The notes beneath the pieces were generated by a model. That model saw nothing but the letters and a program-made list of their open reading frames with translations. It searched no databases and was not told where the DNA came from. A stretch of DNA of 13,369 nucleotides from an uncultured Planctomycetaceae bacterium (lineage in GTDB: Bacteria > Planctomycetota > Planctomycetia > Planctomycetales > Planctomycetaceae). The translations under genes were made by a program, and so were the position numbers. Within the stretch, counting starts at the first letter, position 1. Every line of letters begins with the position of its first letter. Positions 1 to 7,530 of this stretch are shown here, piece by piece. The DNA is taken from positions 1 to 13,369 of the forward strand of contig CAIXQV010000043.1 in NCBI GenBank assembly GCA_903921605.1. Direction: 5' to 3'.

Positions 1-44
1 GCAGGACGATCCTTCATCGCAGGACGATCCTTCATCGCAGGACG
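1..44 (-). repeat. 18-bp in-frame tandem repeat in pseudouridine synthase tail
   Basis: Bases 1-18 and 19-36 are identical copies of an 18-bp unit, and 37-44 begin a third copy before it diverges. On the minus strand the unit encodes six residues, RPAMKD, in the frame of the pseudouridine synthase. The array may continue left of the window. Because the unit is a multiple of three, copy-number change would lengthen or shorten the basic tail without a frameshift. Confidence 0.85.
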
Positions 45-1292
45 TCGATCAGGACCTCGTTCACTACTTCGAGCTCTCGTTTCCTGCTGCGAATTACGCC
101 GTTCGGGAACTCTGGCGCGACTATCCTCACGTGGCGCTCGTTCCGGAGCCGCAGCCTTGATTTCAGCAGACTTAACGTCTGAAGCCGAAGGTCGCGGATC
201 ACGGAGGGATGGAATTGGCCCGGTTGGCTTTGGCGGTCTTGTGGAAACACTCTCCGCCGCCGGTGTCGCCGGTGCAGATCGCTCGGCCGGTGCGTCGGGA
301 CGTCGACGAGTATTCCGCGTTTGCCCCGTGCGATAGCCAAAGCTGCTGCCTTTGCGAGGCTGCGCGGCACCTGGCTTTTCGCCATGCTCGGCGAAGTAAC
401 GCAGCTCATGAATTTCAAACGGCTGCAGTTCGCGATGCCGTCCGGGAGCCAGACTTCCCAGCTGCAGTGGCCCGAACTCAATTCTCTCCAAAGCCAGTAC
501 CTTGTGCCCGACTCGCGCCATCAGACGGCGAATTTCGCGGTTCTTGCCTTCCTGAAGTTCCATCTCCAGAATCGAACTCTGGCCTTTGCGGCGATGAATA
601 TGCACGTTGCGAAACTTAAAGAAGCCTTCGGCAAAGTACATGCCTTCGCGAAGCTGCTTCAATGTTTCCGGATGTGGAATTCCCGCGACATGACAGCGGT
701 AACGGCGGATCACTTCAAAACGTGGATGAGCCAAACGCTGAGCGAGGTCGCCGTCATTTGTGATCAGCAGCATCCCCTGAGTCATCTCGTCGAGCCGACC
801 GACGGTAAACATTCGCTGTTCAGAAGTCGGTACCAGATCGACGGCTTTGGGGCGTCCCTGAGGATCGTGATTTGTACACAAAAAGCCTTTGGGCTTATTG
901 ACCAGAAAATAGCGTAACCGCGGCATCCGCAAACGCTCGGAATCCAGTCGCACATCCTGTTTCAGAGGATTTACAGAACGAGCCGGGTCGGTCACCACTT
1001 CGGAATCGACTGTCACTCGCCCCGTACGAATGTACTCTTCGCATTTGCGTCGGGAATCGACACCGGCCATGGCCAGAAACTTCTGCAGCCGCATGCGATC
1101 GCCGTCTTCGCCGGCCTCTTCCTCAATCTCAGGAGGCAAATCAGCAGAGATGCGACTGCCGCGTGATTCTGCAGCCTGGTCGGGACGTCGAGAATTTCGG
1201 GATGCACCACCGGAGCGTCCCGGACTTCGTTTTGCGGGGCGGGATTTGTCTGGACGATTGTTCGAAGAACCTGGACGTGGACGCGGGGGCAT
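1..1292 (-). CDS. rluB: 23S rRNA pseudouridine synthase, RsuA/RluB family (3' end beyond window)
   Basis: Predicted to isomerise a uridine in rRNA to pseudouridine in the cytoplasm. From the ATG at 1290-1292 the frame stays open to base 1, giving at least 430 residues. Residues 1-66 are a disordered Arg/Pro/Ser-rich extension ending in an acidic stretch. An S4 RNA-binding domain follows at about 67-115 (MRLQKFLAMAGVDSRRKCEE). The catalytic domain carries GRLDEMTQGMLLITNDGD (165-182) with the presumed catalytic Asp168, then the family motifs RRYRCHVAG and EGKNREIRRLM (about 248-258). From about residue 305 a second Arg/Pro/Ala/Glu-rich tail runs past the window edge. Typical family members are roughly 240-300 residues, so both tails are additions. 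The frame is open upstream of this ATG, but no other ATG was seen before the promoter. No clear Shine-Dalgarno site. RluB rather than RsuA/RluE/RluF is inferred; the exact rRNA target cannot be told. Confidence 0.9.
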   Translation of the reverse strand, partial: MPPRPRPGSSNNRPDKSRPAKRSPGRSGGASRNSRRPDQAAESRGSRISADLPPEIEEEAGEDGDRMRLQKFLAMAGVDSRRKCEEYIRTGRVTVDSEVVTDPARSVNPLKQDVRLDSERLRMPRLRYFLVNKPKGFLCTNHDPQGRPKAVDLVPTSEQRMFTVGRLDEMTQGMLLITNDGDLAQRLAHPRFEVIRRYRCHVAGIPHPETLKQLREGMYFAEGFFKFRNVHIHRRKGQSSILEMELQEGKNREIRRLMARVGHKVLALERIEFGPLQLGSLAPGRHRELQPFEIHELRYFAEHGEKPGAAQPRKGSSFGYRTGQTRNTRRRPDAPAERSAPATPAAESVSTRPPKPTGPIPSLRDPRPSASDVKSAEIKAAAPERAPREDSRARVPERRNSQQETRARSSERGPDRRPAMKDRPAMKDRP

Positions 1293-1334
1293 GGATCGAA
1301 ACTTTCGGAATTTTCTCAACGATTTGACCACGGC

Positions 1335-1343
1335 AGTATAACA
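1335..1343 (-). promoter_or_regulatory. Extended -10 promoter candidate for pseudouridine synthase
   Basis: Read on the minus strand these bases are TGTTATACT: a TATACT hexamer (one mismatch to TATAAT) preceded by the TGn extension. It lies about 43 bases upstream of the ATG at 1292, giving a plausible leader of roughly 35 bases. No convincing -35 box is seen at 17 bp, which fits an extended -10 promoter. Sequence match only. Confidence 0.4.
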
Positions 1344-1680
1344 AAGCAAATCGAAGAGAGACCGGCAGATTCCGCTTTGGCCAGTCAGGATCTCCGGAAA
1401 GTCCGGATGATTCCCAGTTTCGCGGACCCCTACGACCCAAATCTTCGGACAAAACAGTTTTCGGAAGGTAGCGACCAGAACAACAAAAATTCAGGAAACC
1501 GAGATCCATCCAGACGATTCGATTGTTAGACTCAGGAGCAACTCTGCCTCGGGTTCGATACTAGAATCAGGCGACTTTTGCTGCCAACAGTTCGGCTGCA
1601 AGGCAATATTGTTCAGATTCAGACAAATCAGGTCTGCCGTATTTCCTGAGTTGGCGTCTGTCGTTGGAAACGCCCTTCCT

Positions 1681-1685
1681 GAGGA
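1681..1685 (+). promoter_or_regulatory. Ribosome binding site of the BON-protein gene
   Basis: GAGGA lies seven bases before the ATG at 1693. It decides the start: the in-frame ATG at 1609 has no such site and would put 28 non-signal residues before the signal peptide. Confidence 0.6.
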
Positions 1686-1692
1686 TTCTTCG

Positions 1693-2355
1693 ATGCTGCG
1701 TCCTGCGATCAACATTTGGTCAATTCTGATCCTGGCGATCCTGACGTCGGCAACAGCCAATGCTCAACCTGATCCCGCTTCGTCCAATGCTTTATCTCAG
1801 CTGACTGGAAACAACTCGAGTTCTTCGACTGGTTCCTCAAACTCAGATTCCAGTACAGGCTCTTCCGGAAACGCCAACGCGGGTGTTAACGAGTTCGCAA
1901 TCAATACTGACAATGTTCAGAATGCAGCGACCGGTTTCGTCGGCAGCAACTCCACACAGGCTTTCGTGGGGGGAGCTCGTCAGGGGACCAATCAGCAGGC
2001 GACAAATCGCCAGTTCGGAGCGTTCCAGAATACTCAGAACACATCTAACACTCAGTCAAGCCAGTCGGGAACGCCCCGATCCATTCGAACCACGATGAGA
2101 ATTGCCTTCGCAGCGCCGTCCGGGACATTTGCTCAGCAGACCGGCGCTCTGGCCTATTCGAATTCCGTCCAGCTAACTCAGTTTAGTTCGAACCGTCCCG
2201 AGCTATCCGGGATCAATGTGGAACTAACTGCTGATGGCGTCGCTGTGCTGACCGGAACATCGCCGAGCAACGACACCAGTCGGCTTGCTGCTAATCTCGT
2301 TCGGCTTCAACCCGGCGTTCGCAGAGTCAACAATCAGATCGCAGTCGCTCCGTAG
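1693..2355 (+). CDS. Secreted Ser/Asn-rich protein with C-terminal BON-like domain
   Basis: A 220-residue exported protein of unknown specific role. Residues 1-24 form a Sec signal peptide: a hydrophobic core around INIWSILILAIL and a likely cleavage after ANA. Residues about 35-130 are low-complexity Ser/Asn/Gln/Thr/Gly-rich, probably a flexible linker. Residues about 170-218 (LSGINVELTADGVAVLTG to RVNNQIAV) resemble a BON domain: a strand-turn-strand pair (ELTADGVAVLTGTS) and a helix (SRLAANLVRLQ), then PGVRRVNNQIAV. BON domains are associated with membrane or cell-envelope binding. A start at 1693 is preferred to the in-frame ATG at 1609 because of the signal peptide and the GAGGA site. 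It is a stand-alone plus-strand gene; the following SDR gene begins 103 bases later. Export is well supported, the BON call moderately, and the partner is unknown. Confidence 0.85.
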   Translation: MLRPAINIWSILILAILTSATANAQPDPASSNALSQLTGNNSSSSTGSSNSDSSTGSSGNANAGVNEFAINTDNVQNAATGFVGSNSTQAFVGGARQGTNQQATNRQFGAFQNTQNTSNTQSSQSGTPRSIRTTMRIAFAAPSGTFAQQTGALAYSNSVQLTQFSSNRPELSGINVELTADGVAVLTGTSPSNDTSRLAANLVRLQPGVRRVNNQIAVAP

Positions 2356-2385
2356 ATCTGTCTCAGCAGAAACTGAAACTGCCCT

Positions 2386-2409
2386 CCCGCGTTGAAAAAG
2401 CATCGCGGG
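2386..2409 (+). terminator. Weak hairpin after the BON-protein gene
   Basis: CCCGCG (2386-2391) pairs with CGCGGG (2404-2409) around a 12-base A-rich loop, 31 bases after the stop codon. There is no T-run behind it, so an intrinsic terminator is only possible; it may be just a 3'-end hairpin. Confidence 0.3.
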
Positions 2410-2447
2410 CGTAGTTCTCTGTCAATCAAAGATTGATATATGCCACT

Positions 2448-2451
2448 GGAG
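2448..2451 (+). promoter_or_regulatory. Ribosome binding site of the SDR gene
   Basis: GGAG is seven bases before the ATG at 2459 and supports that start. Confidence 0.5.
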
Positions 2452-2458
2452 TCTGTGC

Positions 2459-3268
2459 ATGGATCTGAAAATTAAAGGCCACACGGCGCTGATCACCGGA
2501 GGGGCCAGTGGCATTGGCCGGGCCACCGCTGAGTTGTTTGCTGGCGAAGGATGTTCGATCCTCATTTGGGACCTGGCCGCGAACGTGGAGCAGGTCGCTG
2601 CTGAAATCAGTGCCACGCATGGTGTTGCAGCAACCTCAGCCCACGTGGACATTGTTGAGTTCAAGACGGTCCAGACGGCGTTCGAGAATTATCTGCAGAG
2701 TGGCCGTCAACTTGATCATGTCGTGCATTGTGCGGCGGCGGGTTCAGGAAAATTCGGTTTCCCCTTCACGAATCTGTCACCCAATGACTGGCCCAGAATT
2801 CTGGAGATCAACATTCTGGGCATGGTGAATGTGGCTCATGCCATTACGCCCCATTTCGTCGAAAGAACAGCCGGAACATTCGTGTTCCTGTCATCGGTCG
2901 CGGGCCAGATCGGTTCTCAGACCGACCCTCCCTACAGCGCCAGTAAGGCGGCCAATATTAACTTCGCGCAGTGCATGGCGAAGGATCTGGCGAAGCACGG
3001 AGTCCGTGTCAACACGGTTTGTCCCGGGATGGTGCAGACTCCTTTGAATCGCTCCGTGTGGAAAGCGTGGCACGACCAAACTCCCGTCGCAGAACGCATG
3101 GATTATGACACATGGGCGACGAAGAAAATCCAATCGATCGTCCCTATGGGTCAGTGGCAAACGCCAGAAGACATTGCTGACATGATCGCCTTCCTTTCTT
3201 CCGAAAGATCGCGACAAGTCACCGGACAAACGATCAACGTGGATGGCGGTTTCGTTATGCACTGGTAG
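2459..3268 (+). CDS. Short-chain dehydrogenase/reductase (classical SDR)
   Basis: A 269-residue cytoplasmic NAD(P)-dependent oxidoreductase of normal classical-SDR length. The Rossmann glycine motif is TGGASGIG (13-20). Asp38 at the end of the second strand (LIWDLA) suggests NAD(H) rather than NADP(H). CAAAG (91-95) replaces the usual NNAG. The catalytic set is Asn118 (EINILG), Ser146 (FLSSVAG), Tyr159 and Lys163 (YSASK), with the Ser-Tyr spacing of 13 common in the family. NTVCPGMVQTPL (185-196) and the C-terminal GQTINVDGG are also typical. The substrate cannot be inferred: the nearest same-strand neighbour is the unrelated BON gene and the downstream gene converges. FabG-like, sugar-alcohol or other hydroxy-compound dehydrogenase roles all remain open, so no symbol is given. 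Confidence 0.9.
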   Translation: MDLKIKGHTALITGGASGIGRATAELFAGEGCSILIWDLAANVEQVAAEISATHGVAATSAHVDIVEFKTVQTAFENYLQSGRQLDHVVHCAAAGSGKFGFPFTNLSPNDWPRILEINILGMVNVAHAITPHFVERTAGTFVFLSSVAGQIGSQTDPPYSASKAANINFAQCMAKDLAKHGVRVNTVCPGMVQTPLNRSVWKAWHDQTPVAERMDYDTWATKKIQSIVPMGQWQTPEDIADMIAFLSSERSRQVTGQTINVDGGFVMHW

Positions 3269-3293
3269 TGCCGGTTTGACGCAGCACCAGTGC
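3259..3293 (+). terminator. Inverted repeat over the SDR stop codon
   Basis: GCACTGGT (3259-3266) is perfectly complementary to ACCAGTGC (3286-3293). The left arm overlaps the last codons and the first base of the TAG stop of the SDR gene. It lies between two convergent genes, where a shared transcript end is expected, but no T-run follows on either strand. Termination is inferred. Confidence 0.35.
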
Positions 3294-3317
3294 CCAGCCA
3301 CGCGCAGGAAACTTCCC

Positions 3318-3337
3318 CTTAACCTTCCAGGGTTAAG
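3318..3337 (-). terminator. Perfect 7-bp hairpin over the MoxR stop codon
   Basis: CTTAACC (3318-3324) pairs with GGTTAAG (3331-3337) around a six-base loop. It contains the TAA stop of the MoxR gene (3319-3321). It may protect or end the 3' end of the cluster transcript. No U-tract follows, so its role as terminator is uncertain. Confidence 0.35.
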
Positions 3338-4326
3338 CGACTTACGCACTCATCGATCAGTTCTTTGACTGAAATATTCTCTGCTTGGCCGTCGTAATTC
3401 AGCAGAACTCGATGCTGCAACACTTCATGGGCGAACGAGCGAATATCATCGAACGATACGTGAGCGCGGCCGTGACTTAATGCGCGAACTCGGCCCGCTC
3501 GAATCAAGGCCTGAGCCGCACGAGGACTCGCGCCCCAGCGGAGATACTTTTTGACTCGGTCCGGAGCAAACTCGGAATCCGGATGCGTCGCAAGGACCAG
3601 TCGACAGGCATAGTCACGCATCGGATCACTCACGACGACTCGATCAAGCACCGTGCGGAGATGCAGAATTCTTGGTCCGTCGATGACTTTGTCGACTTCA
3701 ATCTTCTTCTTCAGAATCGTCCGTGTCACGACTTCGTTCAGTTCAGCACGGTTCAGGAATGGGACGACGACTTTAAACATAAAGCGGTCCAACTGAGCTT
3801 CCGGCAACGGAAATGTGCCTTCCTGCTCAATCGGGTTCTGTGTCGCGAGCACGAAGAACGGAGGATCGAGGCGATACGTATTGCCGCCGGTGGTGACGGT
3901 TCCTTCCTGCATCGTTTCCAACAACGCGGACTGCGTTTTTGGTGTCGCGCGGTTGATTTCGTCGGCGAGAAGAAGTTGAGTAAAGATCGGGCCCTGACGG
4001 AATTCGAAACGATACTTGCCAGCATCGTCCGTTGTCATAATGTTCGTGCCAATGACGTCCGCCGGCATCAGGTCCGGAGTAAACTGGATACGTTTGAAAT
4101 CCAGTTTCAAAACCTGGGAGAGAGCTTTGACCAGTTCGGTTTTGCCCAGCCCCGGAACGCCTTCCAGTAGCACGTTGCCGCCACACAGCAAAGCCGTCAG
4201 TGTCGCTTCAACAACGCGTTGCTGCCCCACGATGACTTTCCCGACAGCATCACGGATTGCCTGAAACTCACTACGAAACTGATCGGCTTCAGCCTGAAGT
4301 TCAGCGGGACTCAGTTGTTCGGACAT
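3319..4326 (-). CDS. MoxR-family AAA+ ATPase
   Basis: A 335-residue cytoplasmic ATPase. MoxR proteins act as chaperones that mature or activate partner proteins, commonly vWA-domain proteins. Walker A is GVPGLGKT (56-63), Walker B is LLLADE (118-123) followed by INRATPKTQ, sensor 1 is ATQNP (161-165), and EAQLDRF (177-182 region) is the conserved MoxR segment. The C-terminal lid holds KKYLRWGASPRAAQALI. Length and motifs are standard and nothing is missing. It is the last gene of the minus-strand cluster, 78 bases after the giant vWA protein, its obvious partner. The usual DUF58 gene between MoxR and vWA genes is absent. An upstream GAG about ten bases before the ATG is a weak ribosome binding site. 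The family call is firm; the specific client is inferred. Confidence 0.95.
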   Translation of the reverse strand: MSEQLSPAELQAEADQFRSEFQAIRDAVGKVIVGQQRVVEATLTALLCGGNVLLEGVPGLGKTELVKALSQVLKLDFKRIQFTPDLMPADVIGTNIMTTDDAGKYRFEFRQGPIFTQLLLADEINRATPKTQSALLETMQEGTVTTGGNTYRLDPPFFVLATQNPIEQEGTFPLPEAQLDRFMFKVVVPFLNRAELNEVVTRTILKKKIEVDKVIDGPRILHLRTVLDRVVVSDPMRDYACRLVLATHPDSEFAPDRVKKYLRWGASPRAAQALIRAGRVRALSHGRAHVSFDDIRSFAHEVLQHRVLLNYDGQAENISVKELIDECVSRLTLEG

Positions 4327-4404
4327 TGTTAGACTCGACTATGAGATAGGAATTGTTGATTGATGATTCAGATGAAATGAATGCAGGTCTCTGGAACCGA
4401 TGCT

Positions 4405-7400
4405 CTATTTTTGATCGCCGCCCTGCTCACGGCGTTTCTTCATTGCGAGCAGTCTCGACGTGGTGCCGGCATCGTCCGACGGTGGTGACGCATCCGACTT
4501 CGGCGACGTTGTCCCGGTCGATCCTGATGATCCACTTGAGGAAGGTGTCGAGGAAGAAGGAGTCTGTCGAGTTGCCATCGGGCGGCTGATCGTGGATTCC
4601 GGTCTTGGCCGCGCGGCTTCGGAGTCGCGCTGATTATTCAATGACGTGCGAACTTCTCCGGTCCGTTGCAGCAACGCGCCGATAGTGGCTGTCGATTCTC
4701 GTTTCTCTTTCCGGAACAATCGGCGAATCCAACTGAGGTCCATCTGAACTCTACGAATCGCCACATCCAGCGGCAGCAAACATGCAAGCCCCATCAGAAA
4801 CCAATCAAAGATTGGTCGACTGCTGCGTTTGGGTTTACGGTTACCGTAAATCGTCTTTGCCAGATCTTCGTAAGATTGCTCGGTCTCCAGTTCCGAACCG
4901 CCCGTCTTTTCGGCGATATCCCGCAGCACAATCGGATTCGCACGGAACCGCAGATACTCAGGCGAGTACGACACGATAAAGCCGGCATACGCGGTTTCGT
5001 TGCGAGTTCCGTCGGTTGCTCCCAGCATCACTTGATAACGTCCCTCCCCTTTCAGAGGCATACTTGTCTGATAGCGGCGTGGAGCAATCTGGCGGACCTG
5101 CTGTGACTGTTCAAAACCATTCGGCCCGGACACAGACACGGTCACATCCAGCAATGTTTCGTCAGGATGGAAATCTTCAACGACCACCACGCCTTCATTG
5201 CCATTAACGTACGTGTAAACTCGCAAAAACTGTTCGCGCCGCGCGCGGCCGATGCGAGTAATCATCTGGTTGACCAGCTTTTGATACTGGTCCCAACCAA
5301 CCCAGTCTTTGCCCCAGCGTTCGGTCAGATCCGAAGTGAATGCCGCCGTGACGCCCAGCCCGTAACGCCAGACGGCAAGAATCGGATCAGCCTCGGTTTC
5401 GCCCGCTTTTAATTCACTCTCTGTCGGAGGAGCCGCGAGCACAACAGTCGCCCGGGGATCATCACGAGGCGTCGTTAAAACATAACCATGCAGCTGTGGT
5501 GAATCGGAAATCTCCTTAAGCATCGGATCGACGTTCGTCAGAACCGGGACGAAATCACGAACCTGCAACTGACTGCGTCGCAGAGTCTTCGCTTCTTTGA
5601 TGAAGATCGATGGCAACTGATTGGGATCATTGGGATAATAAAAACGCCCGTTCGTCGCTTTGGCGATCTCTTCGAGGATCGTGACATCCCCGTTATGAGG
5701 AAACACGGCCACCGTCGACACCGAAACCTGCGCCTCCTGGAAAGCTTTCACCAACGCAGGCGGTGGCGGTGAAGCGTCGCCATCGGAAATAATAATCATA
5801 TGGCGGCTGGAGGCATCAGAGTCTTTGAGCGCCTTGAGGCCCATCTCCATCGTCGTCGCGAAGGTACCCATATCGCCGATTGTGGCATTGTTAATCAGCG
5901 GAACCAGCTCGGCATACTTCGACGCCGGCGTGAGTTCGAAAATCCATTCATCACCGTTCATCGTCTGAGCCATCGCTCCGACAAGATCTTCTGAATTCAG
6001 AACCTGAATCGCTTTCTTGGTGATACGCTTGGCCCAACTGTTGCCCTGAGGAAACTCACAGGTATGCAGAATGATGGCCAACGCACCTTTGGGCAGAATC
6101 TTCTTGTTGCTGATCTCCATGGAGATCGGCAGTGCGTCCGCGATCACTGATCCCTGCCAGCCACCGGGGCCGAAACTGTTGGGCCCGCCGACCATCATAA
6201 ACCCGATGCCCAGATTGCGAATTGCATCGTGCATCGCCTGCATTTGATTCGACAGCAATGAGTCGGCTGCCACATCCGCGAAAATCACGGCGTCGTAAGG
6301 CATCAATGACAGCGGATCCAGCGGAAATTCCAGAGCACTCAATACATCAACCTGACGTTCGCCCTGTCGCAAGGCCGTTTCCATCGGCTTCCACTCGGCC
6401 GGATTGCTCTGAGGATCCATGACCAACAGAACTCGACCGGGACCATCCAGATACAGATAGTTACGAACGGAATTGTTCTCGCTGCGACTATCCTGATCGG
6501 GCGATACTTCAATTCGCGCGGCGTACTCGTAGTAGCCGGGCTGATCGACTTTGATAGGAATCGAGTAACGACTCTTGCCCGCTTCGAATTCGACTTCCTG
6601 GCGAGCAATCGTATTTTCGCCTTCCATCAGCACCAGAGTTCCCTTGCCCTTGGCCAACGACGTCAGCACCACCGACGCTTCGTAGGTTTCCCCGAGCTTC
6701 ACGAAGCGCGGAAGGTCCAGCCGTTCCAGCAGGACTTCGTGTTTGTAGTCGTACTCAATCGGAACAACGTCAACCTGGACATTCCGAGCCTGCAAGTCAT
6801 CCACGATATCTTTCAACTTGCCGACGGTTTCGGTGCCGTCGCTGACCAGTACGATGCGCCCCAGATGCTCCTCCGGCAACATCGCCGCACTGAGAGCCAG
6901 CGACTGTTCGAGATTTGTTGCGTCCTGGCTGACCTGTGAGTTGATATACTTTTCGAACGGGAATGTTTCCCGCGGCGGATATTCGACGGCCGCCGTTCGC
7001 CCGAACACGACCATCCCCGCCTGATCGGTCATCGGCTTTTGAGCAGCCGTGCCTGCAACCAGATCAAACGCCTGATTGCGGGCTTCGTTGACGGAATCCG
7101 ACATGTCGATGTTATAAACAACGGCGACAACGTCGCTACTCCGGACAGCCCGCGGTTCCGCCAGCACGATGATCAGCAATCCGCAAATCATCAGCCTGAT
7201 GAAAGCTGCCCATGCACCGCGTTTTTCCGGCAGTCCGGCATGTCCGGCCGCCTGCATCCACCACAACCAAGGAGTAAAGATCAGCAGCGTGAACGCCCAG
7301 GGCTTCAGGAATTCCAATTCGCGTACAAGCTCAAACTGCGGCTTGGAAATTCTGAAGAGTCCCAGATCCCAGGTGCGTCGTGACAATGTAACAATAAACG

Positions 7401-7530
7401 TCGGCAGGATCGAAAACACAACCAGCGCAAAGAGTACGGCGAATACGAGCAGCGGAATCGCAGCAGTCCAGCGAACTGGTCGATGTGGCGGAGGCACGAT
7501 CCTTCGAATTGTCTTCTTGAGCCAGTTCAT
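4405..7530 (-). CDS. Giant membrane vWA / GATase1-like protein
   Basis: A 1041-residue envelope protein. Three hydrophobic segments (about 22-47, 76-92, 108-124) precede a vWA domain (about 130-265) with an intact metal-ion-dependent adhesion site: DMSDS (142-146), Thr205 (ATNLEQS) and Asp231 (VSDGTE). Beta-rich sequence follows to about 360. A GATase1-like flavodoxin-type fold (about 365-470, GIGFMMVGGPNSFGPGGW) shows no catalytic Cys elbow, so it is probably non-enzymatic. A second vWA-like domain (about 481-650) keeps ISDGDA but lacks DxSxS. More beta-rich sequence leads to a fourth hydrophobic segment (about 907-927, FDWFLMGLACLLPLDVA). A basic then Ser/Thr/Pro-rich tail ends the protein. 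Positive charges flanking the segments place the vWA/GATase part outside and the tail inside the cytoplasm. The ATG overlaps the NHL gene stop as ATGA, implying translational coupling. The fold assignments are good; the function is unknown. Confidence 0.9.
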   Translation of the reverse strand: MNWLKKTIRRIVPPPHRPVRWTAAIPLLVFAVLFALVVFSILPTFIVTLSRRTWDLGLFRISKPQFELVRELEFLKPWAFTLLIFTPWLWWMQAAGHAGLPEKRGAWAAFIRLMICGLLIIVLAEPRAVRSSDVVAVVYNIDMSDSVNEARNQAFDLVAGTAAQKPMTDQAGMVVFGRTAAVEYPPRETFPFEKYINSQVSQDATNLEQSLALSAAMLPEEHLGRIVLVSDGTETVGKLKDIVDDLQARNVQVDVVPIEYDYKHEVLLERLDLPRFVKLGETYEASVVLTSLAKGKGTLVLMEGENTIARQEVEFEAGKSRYSIPIKVDQPGYYEYAARIEVSPDQDSRSENNSVRNYLYLDGPGRVLLVMDPQSNPAEWKPMETALRQGERQVDVLSALEFPLDPLSLMPYDAVIFADVAADSLLSNQMQAMHDAIRNLGIGFMMVGGPNSFGPGGWQGSVIADALPISMEISNKKILPKGALAIILHTCEFPQGNSWAKRITKKAIQVLNSEDLVGAMAQTMNGDEWIFELTPASKYAELVPLINNATIGDMGTFATTMEMGLKALKDSDASSRHMIIISDGDASPPPPALVKAFQEAQVSVSTVAVFPHNGDVTILEEIAKATNGRFYYPNDPNQLPSIFIKEAKTLRRSQLQVRDFVPVLTNVDPMLKEISDSPQLHGYVLTTPRDDPRATVVLAAPPTESELKAGETEADPILAVWRYGLGVTAAFTSDLTERWGKDWVGWDQYQKLVNQMITRIGRARREQFLRVYTYVNGNEGVVVVEDFHPDETLLDVTVSVSGPNGFEQSQQVRQIAPRRYQTSMPLKGEGRYQVMLGATDGTRNETAYAGFIVSYSPEYLRFRANPIVLRDIAEKTGGSELETEQSYEDLAKTIYGNRKPKRSSRPIFDWFLMGLACLLPLDVAIRRVQMDLSWIRRLFRKEKRESTATIGALLQRTGEVRTSLNNQRDSEAARPRPESTISRPMATRQTPSSSTPSSSGSSGSTGTTSPKSDASPPSDDAGTTSRLLAMKKRREQGGDQK

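Larger units (their letters stand above)
1293..1692. other. Divergent intergenic region
   Basis: About 400 bases between the divergent pseudouridine synthase and BON-protein genes. It holds the extended -10 candidate at 1335-1343, a small hairpin made of two copies of palindromic TCCGGA separated by three bases (1393-1407), and the ribosome binding site at 1681-1685. No convincing coding frame, RNA gene or plus-strand promoter was recognised in the rest. Confidence 0.5.

Noticed and set aside
1..44. Possible CRISPR array or non-coding satellite
   Set aside because: The two 18-bp copies are directly abutting with no spacers and encode an in-frame protein repeat.
32..917. Open frames on both strands (32-481 minus, 209-619 plus, 321-917 plus)
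   Set aside because: They overlap the pseudouridine synthase out of frame and have no family motifs; the minus frame open to base 1 carries the S4, GRLD and EGKNREIRR motifs.
1324..1342. Plus-strand promoter TTGACC...TATAAC
   Set aside because: The two hexamers are only seven bases apart, far from the usual 16-18, and no gene follows for 350 bases. The minus-strand extended -10 reading of the same bases is better.
1609..1692. Longer N-terminus of the BON protein starting at 1609
   Set aside because: It would bury the signal peptide behind 28 residues. The ATG at 1693 has GAGGA at the right distance.
3583..4264. Plus-strand frames opposite MoxR
   Set aside because: Antisense shadows of a gene with complete Walker A, Walker B and sensor motifs; no recognisable domain or ribosome binding site.
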